DNA of 64,000 nt from Pseudomonadota bacterium. Lineage in GTDB: Bacteria; Pseudomonadota; Alphaproteobacteria; Reyranellales; Reyranellaceae. Shown here piece after piece: positions 1 through 8,341 of this stretch (positions within the stretch are counted from its first letter, which is position 1; each line of letters opens with the position of its first letter). The DNA lies in NCBI GenBank assembly GCA_018240695.1, contig JAFEFH010000002.1, positions 1-64,000 on the forward strand, read 5' to 3'. Under the pieces are notes generated by a model that did not search any database, had not been told where the DNA came from, and saw only the letters and a list, made by a program, of their open reading frames with translations. The position numbers and the translations under genes were made by a program.

Positions 1-1
1 G

Positions 2-850
2 GCGATCTCCTTCGTTCTCCTGGCCTTCGGCTCGGCGCTCGGATTGTCGGCGGTGTCGCCCTATCCCTATCGCGGCCTGTCGGCCTCGACGTTCATGATC
101 GTGGCTGCGCTGTACCTCGCAATGGTGCAGGTCTGCAGCTACGCCGCGGGCGGCTATCTCGCCGGCCGCATGCGCGCGCCCTGGCTGGAAGGCGTCGAGG
201 CCGAGCGTCATTTCCGCGACGGCGCGCACGGCTTTGCCGTGTGGGCGATCAGCTTGCTGTTCAGCGCCTGCCTGTTGGCGTCCGGAGCGGGTGGTGTGCT
301 GAAGGCCGCCACCGATGCCACGACGGCCGTTGCCGCCGGCGCCAGCGCGGGTGCTGCGAACGGCGCGGCGAACCGCCTGTCGCTCGATCCCGCCGACTAT
401 GCGACAGACTTCCTGCTGCGGCCGGCCCCCGGAGCCGACAATGCCGGTGCGCCCACCACTGCTGCGCCGGGCGCGACGGCAGCGGCTCCTGCCGCACCCG
501 CCGATCGTGCACCGATCACGCGCGTGTTCACGGCCAGCCTGAAGAACGGCTCGCTGGCCGGTCCCGACCGGACCTACCTGGCGCAAGTCGTGTCGCAGCA
601 GACCGGCTTGCCTCAGGCCGAGGCCGAGAAGCGCGTCGACGCCGCCTATGCCGACGCGAAGAACGCCGAGCAGAAGGCGCGCGATCTCGCCAACGAGGCG
701 CGCAAGAAGGCGGCCCTCGCGGGCTTCCTGACGGCCGCGACCTTCGCCGTGGCGTGCGCCGCGGCGTGCATAGCCGCCGGCCTCGGCGGACGCGACCGCG
801 ACGAGGAGACGGCGCGCACCTATTGGATGGGCGCGTCGCGCTTCTGGTAG
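2..850 (+). CDS. Ala-rich multi-pass membrane protein, 5' end outside window
   Basis: The frame is open from base 2, so the true start lies upstream; the TTG at 44 is only the first in-window start-like codon. Visible parts are one or two hydrophobic segments near the start (LLAFGSALGLS and STFMIVAALYLAMVQV), a GGYLAGRMRAP turn, a further membrane segment (FAVWAISLLFSACLLASG), a long Ala/Pro/Thr-rich linker of roughly 100 residues, a charged and probably helical stretch (AEKRVDAAYADAKNAEQKARD), and a final hydrophobic helix (ATFAVACAAACIAAGLGG). The layout (membrane pair, HG-x-W loop, Ala-rich spacer, C-terminal helix) recalls the small 'PhnA-like' membrane proteins of alphaproteobacteria. 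That is a resemblance only, and no function is assigned. It converges on the lysozyme-like gene, with a hairpin between them. Confidence 0.75.
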   Translation, partial: AISFVLLAFGSALGLSAVSPYPYRGLSASTFMIVAALYLAMVQVCSYAAGGYLAGRMRAPWLEGVEAERHFRDGAHGFAVWAISLLFSACLLASGAGGVLKAATDATTAVAAGASAGAANGAANRLSLDPADYATDFLLRPAPGADNAGAPTTAAPGATAAAPAAPADRAPITRVFTASLKNGSLAGPDRTYLAQVVSQQTGLPQAEAEKRVDAAYADAKNAEQKARDLANEARKKAALAGFLTAATFAVACAAACIAAGLGGRDRDEETARTYWMGASRFW

Positions 851-870
851 GGGTTCAATCGAACAGTCGT

Positions 871-897
871 CATGGCGAGCCTTCCGGGCTCGCCATG
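871..897. terminator. Perfect 11-bp inverted repeat between convergent genes
   Basis: CATGGCGAGCC (871-881) and GGCTCGCCATG (887-897) are exact reverse complements separated by a 5-base loop. The hairpin sits in the 54-base gap between two genes that run towards each other. It is GC-rich and stable but has only a weak T stretch after it (ATTCGTTTC), so it may be a bidirectional terminator or an end-of-transcript stabiliser. Confidence 0.45.
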
Positions 898-904
898 ATT
901 CGTT

Positions 905-1723
905 TCAGGTCGAGGCGCGGCCCGTCCAGTACCGGTACAGGTCCGCTGTATCGCCGTTGAACAGGTTGCGGTCACAGTGGGTGACGCCGGCGACGACGCC
1001 CTTGGAGCCGTAGGCCGGCTTGCTGTCGCTTTCGTCGGCCGCATATTGCCAGAACTTCCAGCCGCGGCCGGCCCAGGCGAGCGGGATCTCGGGCGAGTCG
1101 TGATAGTCGGCCACCCAGAGATCGCAGCGCGCCAGGATCGACGATCGCGTGATCGGCGCATCGAGGCGGGTATTCGAGTTCGGCAACGGATCGCCATTGG
1201 CCCAGGTCGGATGGACGTAGACCACCGGCAGCCGGCCGGTCGCCGCCTGGATCGTGCGAACGAACGCCTCGGCCTGCTCGAGCGTCATGCTGTTGCGCGG
1301 GTTGGGACTGACCTCGAGATCGAGCGCCATCAGCGTCCGCGAATTGGGGTTGGCCTGGTTGAGGAAGAACTGCGCCTGCTTCACGCCAGAGGACTGGCGC
1401 GTGCCGAAGTGATAGGCGCCCCACAGCAGGCCCGCCGCTTCGGCCTGAGGTCGTCGCGTGGCGTACGAGCGGTCGGGATAGTCGCCGCCTTCGGTGGCCT
1501 TGTGGATGACGGCGTGGATGCGACTGCGCCGTACCTGTTGGAAGTCGGTGACGGTCACCATGTGGCTGATGTCGATGACCGCATCGAGGCCCATCGTCGA
1601 GCGATCGGGCGGCGGCGGCGCGATGGGATAGTTGCGGGAGGCGAGGGCGGTCTGGCGTCGGGAGCCGCATCCGGCGGTGGTCGCAGCAGCCAGGCTCGTG
1701 AGAACGGATCTGCGTGTGAACAT
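905..1723 (-). CDS. GH25 (lysozyme/muramidase-like) lipoprotein
   Basis: This 272-residue protein is a probable peptidoglycan hydrolase of glycoside hydrolase family 25. The N-terminus carries a twin-Arg-like stretch (TRRSVLTSL) and an Ala-rich hydrophobic segment ending in TAGC, so C19 could be the lipidated cysteine of a lipoprotein. The GH25 barrel follows, with the family's DISH start (D51), IHKATEG near 73-79, GAYHFG near 102, and LDLE around 134-137, where D135 and E137 correspond to the catalytic DxE pair. WKFWQYA near 220 matches the typical C-terminal strand. It is a single-domain enzyme without a cell-wall-binding repeat. It would act in the periplasm on the cell's own murein, or be exported. 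The ATG start is chosen because it gives the full signal sequence. Confidence 0.85.
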   Translation of the reverse strand: MFTRRSVLTSLAAATTAGCGSRRQTALASRNYPIAPPPPDRSTMGLDAVIDISHMVTVTDFQQVRRSRIHAVIHKATEGGDYPDRSYATRRPQAEAAGLLWGAYHFGTRQSSGVKQAQFFLNQANPNSRTLMALDLEVSPNPRNSMTLEQAEAFVRTIQAATGRLPVVYVHPTWANGDPLPNSNTRLDAPITRSSILARCDLWVADYHDSPEIPLAWAGRGWKFWQYAADESDSKPAYGSKGVVAGVTHCDRNLFNGDTADLYRYWTGRAST

Positions 1724-1783
1724 GGGCCGGACAGTAGTTGTCCGGCCCGCGTTGCGCGAGAAAACTTTAATTGAAGAAGCGAG

Positions 1784-3832
1784 TCACTCTGCCGCAACCT
1801 TGGCGGCGGACCACGGACCGACCTCGAGGTAGGTCGACTGATAGGTCGCGCCTTCGCCCATGTCGGTGTAGCGGTCCGAGCACAGCATGTTCACCGTGCC
1901 CGAGACGGCCTCGCTGCTCGGCCGCTGGCCGGGCACGAGGACGACACCCGGCTGGACCTCGTCGCTGACCTTGAGGAGCAGGCCGACCGTGCCGCGATCG
2001 TTGAACAGCCGGACTTCAGCGCCGTCGGCCAGGCCGCGCTTCTTGGCGTCCTCGGGATGGAGGATGCAGAACGGCTTGCCCTCGCGCCGGCGCAGGAAGT
2101 CGACGCCGGAGAAGGCGGTGTGCGCCTGGAAATAGCCGGGCGCGGTCAGCAGGCGCAGCGGCCACTTCGCGGCATCCGCGACCTCGATGGGATCGGGCTC
2201 CCAATCGGGCACCGGCGAGACGCCGTCGCGCGCCAGGTGCTCCGAGTAGAACTCCAGCTTGCCCGAGGGCGTCTTGAACGGCTGGCCATCCCAGCCATGG
2301 GCGATGTTGATCGGCGTGCCGGCGAAGAGCGTGTGGTGATCGGCCGCGCCCGCCGGGCCGGTCGCGCCCTTGAGCAATTCCTTGGCCGCGTCCTGCGGCG
2401 ACAGCGTGAAGATGCGATCGCCGAGGCCCATGCGCTTGGCCAGCGCCTGCGCCACGTCGAAGTTCGAGCGCGCCTCGCCGCGCGGCGGTGCGGCCTGCTG
2501 GCCCCACTGCATCCAGTAGGCGCCATAGGCGCGATAGAGATCGTCTGTCTCGAGATAGCTGGCGGCCGGCAGCACGATGTCGGCGTACTTCGCGGTGTCG
2601 GTCATGAACGGGTCGTGCACGACGGTGAACAGGTCCTCGCGCGACAGGCCCTTCTGCACCTTGTGCACCTCGGGGCAGGTCACGGCCGGATTGTTCGCCG
2701 ACACGTAGAGCGCGCGGATCGGCGGATCCTTCATATTCAGAAGTTCTTCGCCGAGCCGCAGATGGTTGACCATGCGCGCGGTCGCCGGGCCCGACGGCTT
2801 GCGGACGGCGGCGTAGTTGAGATCGCACGACGCGGCGGTCAGCAGGATCGCACCGCCACCCTTCACGTCGTAGTGGCCGGTGACGCCCGGCAGCAGTGCG
2901 ACGGCACGCAGCGCCTGGCCGCCGGCCGCGAGGCGCGTCATGCCTTCGCCGAGGCGGATGAGGGCGGCCTTCGACTTGCCGTACATCGCCGCGAGCGTCT
3001 CGATGTCCTTGACCGCGAGGCCAGTGATCTCGGCGACGCGCTGGGGCGGGAACTTCGGCAGGATATCGCGCTCGACCTTGTCGAAGCCCAGCGTCTTGGC
3101 GGCGATGTAGGCGCGATTGGAGAGGCCGTCGCGTAACAGGATGTGCATGATGCCCAGCGCCAGTGCGGCGTCGGTGCCGATGCGGATCGGCAGATAGAGG
3201 TCGGCCGCCTTGGCGCTGCGGGTGCGGCGCGGATCGATGACGACGATCTTCAGGCCGCGCTGTTTCTTGCCTTCCTCGCACAGCGCCCAGAAGTGCACGT
3301 TGGTCGCCGCGAGATCGGCGCCCCAGGAAATCATGAGATCGGAATGCACGACATCTTGCGGATCGGCGCCGCCGACCGGACCGACCGTCACGTCCCAGGC
3401 GGTCTCGCAGCAGGTGTCGCACACCGTGCCGGCTTGGAGGCGCGAGCTGCCCAGCGCATGGAAGAGGCCGTTCACGAGGCCGCGGTTCATCAGGCCCTGG
3501 TGGGCGGAGTAGGCGTAGCCGAGCAGGGCGAGCGGCCCGCTTTCCTTGATGATCGCCTTCCACTTTGTGGCGATCTCGTCGAGCGCCTCGTCCCACGTGA
3601 TGGGCGCGAACTTGCCGGATCCTTTGGGGCCGCTACGGCGCAACGGCGTGGTCAGGCGCTCGGGCGAATTGACGTTGTCGGTGTCGCGGTTGACCTTGCC
3701 GCAGGCGAAACCCGCCGTATACGGCTGATCGGGGTCGCCTTGCAGGCGCACGACTTTGCCGTCCTCCACCTGTGCCACCAGCGAGCACATGTCGGGACAA
3801 TCGTGTGCGCAGACAACTCGAACTTGCTTCAC
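1784..3832 (-). CDS. Molybdopterin-dependent oxidoreductase, DMSO reductase family
   Basis: This 682-residue protein belongs to the molybdopterin (bis-MGD) oxidoreductase family. A [4Fe-4S] motif is visible at the N-terminus: C8-x3-C12-x3-C16-x27-C44. The body has SPERLTTPLRR, the cofactor-domain stretch WDEALDEIA, the GTVCDTCC region where the metal ligand would be expected, and the C-terminal MopB-like barrel. There is no Tat signal, so it is probably cytoplasmic. The substrate is unknown; relatives are usually annotated as formate dehydrogenase-like or anaerobic dehydrogenases. The start is GTG at 3832, preceded on this strand by a good GGGGAG ribosome-binding site 8 bases upstream. A second, divergent enzyme of this family lies at 8342-10453. 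No electron-transfer subunit is adjacent. Confidence 0.88.
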   Translation of the reverse strand: MKQVRVVCAHDCPDMCSLVAQVEDGKVVRLQGDPDQPYTAGFACGKVNRDTDNVNSPERLTTPLRRSGPKGSGKFAPITWDEALDEIATKWKAIIKESGPLALLGYAYSAHQGLMNRGLVNGLFHALGSSRLQAGTVCDTCCETAWDVTVGPVGGADPQDVVHSDLMISWGADLAATNVHFWALCEEGKKQRGLKIVVIDPRRTRSAKAADLYLPIRIGTDAALALGIMHILLRDGLSNRAYIAAKTLGFDKVERDILPKFPPQRVAEITGLAVKDIETLAAMYGKSKAALIRLGEGMTRLAAGGQALRAVALLPGVTGHYDVKGGGAILLTAASCDLNYAAVRKPSGPATARMVNHLRLGEELLNMKDPPIRALYVSANNPAVTCPEVHKVQKGLSREDLFTVVHDPFMTDTAKYADIVLPAASYLETDDLYRAYGAYWMQWGQQAAPPRGEARSNFDVAQALAKRMGLGDRIFTLSPQDAAKELLKGATGPAGAADHHTLFAGTPINIAHGWDGQPFKTPSGKLEFYSEHLARDGVSPVPDWEPDPIEVADAAKWPLRLLTAPGYFQAHTAFSGVDFLRRREGKPFCILHPEDAKKRGLADGAEVRLFNDRGTVGLLLKVSDEVQPGVVLVPGQRPSSEAVSGTVNMLCSDRYTDMGEGATYQSTYLEVGPWSAAKVAAE

Positions 3833-3867
3833 GGTACCGTCTCCCCAAATCCGGAAGACGGTACTGT
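3831..3867. promoter_or_regulatory. Two near-identical 10-base palindromes at the start of the molybdoenzyme gene
   Basis: ACGGTACCGT (3831-3840) is a perfect palindrome, and ACGGTACTGT (3858-3867) matches it at 9 of 10 positions, with centres 27 bases apart. The outer halves also pair as GTACCGTCT (3834-3842) with AGACGGTAC (3856-3864), giving a 9-bp stem. The first copy overlaps the GTG start and the bases between it and the GGGGAG ribosome-binding site. This could be a repressor operator or a translational control hairpin. The regulator is unknown. Confidence 0.4.
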
Positions 3868-3893
3868 ATCAGAGGAAGGCGGCCGGAGAGGCC

Positions 3894-4181
3894 TTACTTC
3901 TTCTTGGCGGCAGCCTTATCCGCCTCGGGCTTCGCGCCGGTCGACTTCGAGCCGGCGGCCATGCCGGCGCCGGTCATGCCGAAGCGATCCTTGAAGCGCT
4001 GCACGCGACCGCCGCGGTCGATGCTCTGGCGCACGCCCGTCCAGGCCGGGTGGGTCTTGGGGTCGATATCGAGACGCATCGACGCGCCTTCCTTGCCCCA
4101 GGTCGACCGCGTCTCGAAGGACGAGCCGTCCGTCATCACCACGGTGATCTTGTGATAGTCCGGGTGGATCTTCTCTTTCAT
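3894..4181 (-). CDS. rpmE: 50S ribosomal protein L31
   Basis: This 95-residue protein is ribosomal protein L31 of the large subunit. The N-terminus [19 protein letters not shown] and the later THPAWTG segment are characteristic. It lacks the zinc-binding CxxC of the C+ form, so it is the zinc-independent type. The last 25 or so residues form an Ala/Lys-rich tail ([11 protein letters not shown], then KAAAKKK), an extension seen in alphaproteobacterial L31. The ATG at 4181 is chosen over an upstream in-frame start at 4265 because AGGAG lies 7 bases before it and the family start matches. It is transcribed divergently from cyaY. Confidence 0.95.
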   Translation of the reverse strand: MKEKIHPDYHKITVVMTDGSSFETRSTWGKEGASMRLDIDPKTHPAWTGVRQSIDRGGRVQRFKDRFGMTGAGMAAGSKSTGAKPEADKAAAKKK

Positions 4182-4310
4182 CGTCGACTCCTGCGCCATG
4201 TGGGGCCGATTCCGACCGGCCCGCGCGATAAGGCGGCGGGTATACAGGCACGAAGGTGTGTCCACAAGCCGGTTGTCCGTCCCCCGAAGGGCCTGATAGA
4301 CCGGCCCGGC

Positions 4311-4616
4311 ATGAGCGATTCGTCCTTTGAGAGCCTGGCGGACAGCCTCCTCGAGGCCCTCGAGGAGGGGCTGGGGGAGGTGGCCGACGCCGAATTACAG
4401 GGCAGCGTCCTCACGGTCGAGGGCGATGACGGCACCTGGATCATCAATAAACATGCACCCACCCGGCAAATCTGGCTGAGTTCGCCCAAATCCGGGGCCC
4501 GGCACTACACTTTCGAGGAAGGCACCGGCCTGTGGCGCGACACCCGCGGCAAGGGCGACCTGATGACGACTCTGGCCGGCGAACTGGGCGCCACCCTGGC
4601 GTGGCAGCCGGAATGA
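4311..4616 (+). CDS. cyaY: Frataxin-like iron donor protein CyaY
   Basis: This 101-residue frataxin homologue is an iron-binding regulator or donor for iron-sulfur cluster assembly. The N-terminal helix is acidic (residues about 10-30: [17 protein letters not shown]), as expected for the frataxin iron-binding surface. It is followed by the conserved beta sheet with [27 protein letters not shown] and [10 protein letters not shown]. The length is typical of the bacterial family. It begins at ATG 4311 and its stop overlaps the ATG of the downstream ABC transporter (ATGA), so the two are probably co-transcribed. Its upstream region of about 130 bases is shared with the divergent rpmE. Confidence 0.93.
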   Translation: MSDSSFESLADSLLEALEEGLGEVADAELQGSVLTVEGDDGTWIINKHAPTRQIWLSSPKSGARHYTFEEGTGLWRDTRGKGDLMTTLAGELGATLAWQPE

Positions 4617-6370
4617 ACCGTTTTGCCGGTCTCGGCCTGCTCGGGCCCTATCTCAGGCCGTATCGCGGCCGGGTCGTGCTGGCCCTGCTGTCGCTCCTGG
4701 TGGCGGCGGGCACGGTGCTGGCCTTCGGCGCCTGCCTGAGGGCCCTGATCGATCGGGGATTCGCGCAGGGTCGGCCCGATGTCCTCAACTACGCGCTGGC
4801 CTCGCTGCTGGTCGTGGCGCTGGTGCTGGCGGTCGCCTCGGGCGCGCGCTTCTATCTCGTGTCGTGGCTCGGCGAGCGGGTGGTCGGCAACCTGCGCAAG
4901 GATCTCTTCGCCCATGTGCTGCGGCTGGGCCCGGCCTGGTTCGAGATCAAGCGCTCGGGCGACGTCATGAGCCGCATCACCGCCGACGCCCAGCTGATCG
5001 AGCAGGTGATCGGCTCGTCCGCCTCGGTGGCGCTGCGCAACACGCTGATGTGCGTGGGCGGCATCGCCATGCTGGTGATCACCAACCCCAAGCTGGCGCT
5101 GCTGGTGCTCGCCGTCGTGCCGGTCGTCGTGGCGCCGATCATCATCTTCGGCCGCAAGGTGAGGGCGCTGTCGCGCGAGGCGCAGGCCCGCATCGCCGAT
5201 CTCGTGGCCGAGGGTGGCGAGACGCTGGACGCGGTGCGCACCGTGCAGGCCTTCGCGCAGGAAGAGCGCGCGACCGAGAATTTCGGCCGCACGACCGAGC
5301 TTGCCTTTGCCGCCTCGGTTCGCCGCAACAGCCGCCGCGCGGCGATGACGATCCTGGTGATCTTCATCGTCTTCTCCGCGGTCGGTTTCCTGCTGTGGAT
5401 GGGCGGCCAGGACGTGATCGCGGGCGAGATCACCGCCGGCGACCTGTCGGCCTTCGTGTTCTACGCCGTGCTGGTGGCGAGTTCCGGCGGCGCGATCAGC
5501 GAGACCATCGGCGATCTCCAGCGCGCCTCGGGGGCGGCCGAGCGACTGGCCGAACTGCGCGCCGAGCAACCGGTGATCGTCGAGCCGGCGACGCCGCTTT
5601 CGCTGCCCAAGCCCGCCCAGGGCGCCATCGCCTTCGACGAAGTCTCCTTCCGCTATCCGACGCGGACCGACAGCCTGGCGCTCGATCGCTTCGACCTGCG
5701 GGTGGCGCCGGGCGAGACGGTGGCCATCGTCGGTCCCTCGGGCGCCGGCAAGACGACCGTGTTCAACCTGCTGCTGCGCTTCTACGACCCGGAGGCCGGG
5801 CGCATCCGGGTCGACGGCGTGGACGTGGCGAGCCTGCGGCTGGCCGACTTGCGGCGCGCGATCGCCATCGTCCCGCAGGAGCCGATGCTATTCACCGCCT
5901 CGGTGGCCGACAACATCCGCTATGGCCGTCCCGACGCCCCGGAAGCGGACGTCCGGGCCGCCGCCGAGGCCGCCTCGGCGCTGTCCTTCATCGAGGCACT
6001 GCCGCAGGGCTTCGAGACCGATCTCGGAACCCGAGGCGTGCGCCTGTCCGGCGGCCAGCGCCAGCGGCTGGCGGTCGCCCGGGCGCTGCTCTGTGACCCC
6101 GCCATCCTGCTGCTGGACGAGGCCACCAGCGCCTTGGACGCCGAAAGCGAGCTGGCAGTCCAGCAGGCGCTCGACCGGCTGATGCATCAGCGGACCACGC
6201 TGGTGATCGCCCACCGTCTTGCCACCGTCCAGAAGGCCGATCGGATCGTCGTGGTGGACCAGGGCAGGGTGGTCGATGCCGGCCGCCATGCCGATCTGGT
6301 GCGCCGGGGCGGGCTTTATGCCCGTCTGGCCGAGCTACAGTTCAATCAAAGAGCCGCGGCGGCCGAATAG
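4613..6370 (+). CDS. ABC exporter half-transporter (MsbA-like), fused membrane and ATPase domains
   Basis: This 585-residue half-transporter has an N-terminal six-helix exporter membrane domain (about 1-310) and a C-terminal ATPase domain. The ATPase shows Walker A G374-PSGAGK380-TT, a Q-loop (IVPQEPMLF), the signature LSGGQ at 478-482, Walker B ILLLD with catalytic E503, and the switch histidine (VIAHR). It should work as a homodimer exporting a lipid or drug across the inner membrane; the substrate cannot be read from the sequence. The start is the ATG overlapping the cyaY stop. A longer in-frame start upstream only reads through cyaY in another frame. Confidence 0.92.
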   Translation: MNRFAGLGLLGPYLRPYRGRVVLALLSLLVAAGTVLAFGACLRALIDRGFAQGRPDVLNYALASLLVVALVLAVASGARFYLVSWLGERVVGNLRKDLFAHVLRLGPAWFEIKRSGDVMSRITADAQLIEQVIGSSASVALRNTLMCVGGIAMLVITNPKLALLVLAVVPVVVAPIIIFGRKVRALSREAQARIADLVAEGGETLDAVRTVQAFAQEERATENFGRTTELAFAASVRRNSRRAAMTILVIFIVFSAVGFLLWMGGQDVIAGEITAGDLSAFVFYAVLVASSGGAISETIGDLQRASGAAERLAELRAEQPVIVEPATPLSLPKPAQGAIAFDEVSFRYPTRTDSLALDRFDLRVAPGETVAIVGPSGAGKTTVFNLLLRFYDPEAGRIRVDGVDVASLRLADLRRAIAIVPQEPMLFTASVADNIRYGRPDAPEADVRAAAEAASALSFIEALPQGFETDLGTRGVRLSGGQRQRLAVARALLCDPAILLLDEATSALDAESELAVQQALDRLMHQRTTLVIAHRLATVQKADRIVVVDQGRVVDAGRHADLVRRGGLYARLAELQFNQRAAAAE

Positions 6371-6410
6371 GCAGCCAAGCCGTTCAATTAACTTTTTGGA
6401 TTAAGTGATA

Positions 6411-6432
6411 CTGATTTTCTGTTGAAAATCAG
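6411..6432. other. AT-rich 9-bp hairpin downstream of the ABC transporter gene
   Basis: CTGATTTTC (6411-6419) and GAAAATCAG (6424-6432) are exact reverse complements with a TGTT loop, in an unusually AT-rich stretch for this genome. It may end the cyaY-ABC transcript or be an operator for the small downstream gene. The surrounding bases (6372-6470) also contain four copies of AGCCA. Confidence 0.35.
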
Positions 6433-6496
6433 CCAAGTGGCTCGTATTGTTCAGCCATATTTTAGCCATTTAGACACCGCCAAGAAGAGAATTGCC

Positions 6497-6646
6497 ATGC
6501 TCGCACGGTTTCCTTTGCAGGCTTCCGCCCAGACCAGCCGCCTCAATCGCCTCTGCGAATGGTGGCCCGCGGCCCTGATCGGCCTCTTGGCGCTGATGAC
6601 GGGCACGCCGGACAGCAACGCTCAGACCCTGCTCGGCCTGTTCTAA
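6497..6646 (+). CDS. Small membrane-associated peptide, 49 residues
   Basis: This is a short open frame of unknown function. ATG 6497 follows a purine-rich AAGAAGAGA stretch that could serve as a ribosome-binding site. The product has a polar N-terminus with several Arg, then one hydrophobic helix (WWPAALIGLLALMTG), and ends DSNAQTLLGLF. ALIGLLALMTG...SNAQ could also be read as a late, signal-peptide-like segment. The frame extends upstream to a TTG at 6422, but that would begin inside the 6411-6432 hairpin. Its stop overlaps that of the convergent acyl-CoA synthetase. The gene is plausible but not proven, because there is no recognisable family. Confidence 0.4.
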   Translation: MLARFPLQASAQTSRLNRLCEWWPAALIGLLALMTGTPDSNAQTLLGLF

Positions 6647-8286
6647 GGCCCCTCGCCGGCGGCCTTCCGCTCGGCGTCCATGCGGCGCAGCTCGCGCCGC
6701 ATGATCTTGCCCGTCGTGGTGAGGGGCAGCTCGGTCACGAACTCGACCTCGCGCGGATACTCGTGGGCCGCCAGCCGGGTCTTCACGTATCCCGCCAGAT
6801 CGGCCTTCAGCGCGTCCGAGGCGTCGGTCCCGGGGCGGAGCTGGACGAAGGCCTTCACGATCTCGGTGCGCACCTTGTCCGGCACGCCCACCACCCCGAC
6901 CATCGCCACGGCCGGGTGCTTCATCAGGCATTCCTCGATCTCGCCCGGGCCGATGCGGTAGCCGCCCGAGGTGATGACGTCGTCGTCGCGGCTCTTGAAG
7001 AACAGGTAGCCGTCCTCGTCCATCTTCCCGAGGTCGCCGGTCAGCAGCCAGTCTCCGGCGTACTTCTTGGCGGTGGCCGCCGGGTTTCGCCAGTATTCCA
7101 GCATGACGATCGGATCGTGGCGCCAGCCGGCGACCTGGCCTTCCTCGCCCGGCGGCAGGGCGTTGCCGTCGGCGTCGACGATCGCGACCTTGCGGCCGGG
7201 GCAGGCCCGTCCGCAGGAGCCGGCGCGGACCTCGAACCACTCCGGCGAATTCAGGGTCATCAGGTTCATCTCGGTCTGGCCGTAACCCTCCGAGATCGTG
7301 GTGCCGAACGTGTCGCGGCCCCAGGCCAGCAGTTCTTCGCCCATCGCCTCGCCGCCGGTGAAGACGGAGCGCAGGCTGTAGTCCCAGCGGCTCTTCGGCT
7401 TCTCGACCTGGCGCATCATCTTGAGCGCGGTCGGCGGGATGAACGTCACGCCGACGCGGTGCTTGGCCATCATGGCGAAGGCGCGCTCGGGGTCGAACTT
7501 GGCGAAGCGATGCGCGAGCATCGGCGTGCCGTAGTACCAGGCGGGGAAAAGCGCGTCGTAGAGGCCCGCGATCCATGCCCATTCCGCCGGCGTCCACATG
7601 ATCTCGTTGCCGCGCGGCCAATGGCCGAGCATCTGCTCCACGGCCGGGATCGTGCCCAGCACCATGCGGTGCGCATGCAGCGCGCCCTTCGGCTGGCCGG
7701 TCGTGCCGGAGGTGTAGATCAGCAGCGCCGGATCTTCCGCATCGGTCTTGAGCGTGGCGAAGTCGTCGGAGGCGGCGGCCAGCAGCTTGTCCCAGTCGAG
7801 GAACTGCGCGCCGTGCGCGCCGGCGCCGATCACGATCACCGTTTCGAGCGCCGGCAACCGGTCGCGCACCGCGAGGATCTTCGGGACGTTGGCCATATCG
7901 GTGATGACGGCCTTCGCGCCGGCGTTGGACAGGCGATATTCGACCGCCTCCTCACCGAACAGAGTGAACAGCGGCAGCACCACGGCGCCCATGCGGTAGC
8001 CGGCGATATGGCACAGCGCGAGCTCCGCGCCCTGGCTCAGGAAGACGCCGATCCGGTCGCCCTTGGCGACACCCTTGGCCTTGAGCGCGTTGGCCAGCCG
8101 CGAGCTTCCGGCAAGCAGCTCGCCGAATGTCCAGTTGCGCACGCCGCCGTCGGCATTCTCGACGATCAGGGCGAGGCTGGCGGGATGGTGCCGCTCACAG
8201 ACCTCCCGGCCGATGTTGAGCGTCTTCGGCTTGGGCCAGCGGAACTGGCGCATCGCTTCTTCGTAGGGGAGGCCGCGCGGGATCAT
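6643..8286 (-). CDS. Acyl-CoA synthetase (AMP-forming), acetate/medium-chain type
   Basis: This 547-residue member of the AMP-binding (ANL) family activates a carboxylic acid to its acyl-CoA through an acyl-adenylate. It has the phosphate-binding loop YTSGTTGQPKG (191-201), the adenine-binding GYGQTE motif, TGDLG, the hinge region KSRDDDVITSGGYRIGPGEIE, and the C-terminal catalytic lysine in TTTGKIMRRELR (K527). The family resemblance is to acetyl-CoA or medium-chain synthetases; the chain length is not determined. The ATG at 8286 is chosen, since upstream in-frame codons run through the divergent molybdoenzyme gene. The 55-base gap to that gene must hold both promoters. Confidence 0.9.
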   Translation of the reverse strand: MIPRGLPYEEAMRQFRWPKPKTLNIGREVCERHHPASLALIVENADGGVRNWTFGELLAGSSRLANALKAKGVAKGDRIGVFLSQGAELALCHIAGYRMGAVVLPLFTLFGEEAVEYRLSNAGAKAVITDMANVPKILAVRDRLPALETVIVIGAGAHGAQFLDWDKLLAAASDDFATLKTDAEDPALLIYTSGTTGQPKGALHAHRMVLGTIPAVEQMLGHWPRGNEIMWTPAEWAWIAGLYDALFPAWYYGTPMLAHRFAKFDPERAFAMMAKHRVGVTFIPPTALKMMRQVEKPKSRWDYSLRSVFTGGEAMGEELLAWGRDTFGTTISEGYGQTEMNLMTLNSPEWFEVRAGSCGRACPGRKVAIVDADGNALPPGEEGQVAGWRHDPIVMLEYWRNPAATAKKYAGDWLLTGDLGKMDEDGYLFFKSRDDDVITSGGYRIGPGEIEECLMKHPAVAMVGVVGVPDKVRTEIVKAFVQLRPGTDASDALKADLAGYVKTRLAAHEYPREVEFVTELPLTTTGKIMRRELRRMDAERKAAGEGP

Positions 8287-8341
8287 GCGACGGGCACTAT
8301 GCCATGTGGACCGTCCTCCGCCAGCGGAGGTATTCTGCAGC

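Noticed and set aside
241-960. Overlapping long frames on both strands across the left-end genes
   Set aside because: They are rich in Arg, Ala and Pro, lack any motif and read through real genes in another frame, as expected in a high-GC genome.
8285-8341. Longer start for the second molybdoenzyme
   Set aside because: The added residues overlap the divergent acyl-CoA synthetase start and show no family similarity.
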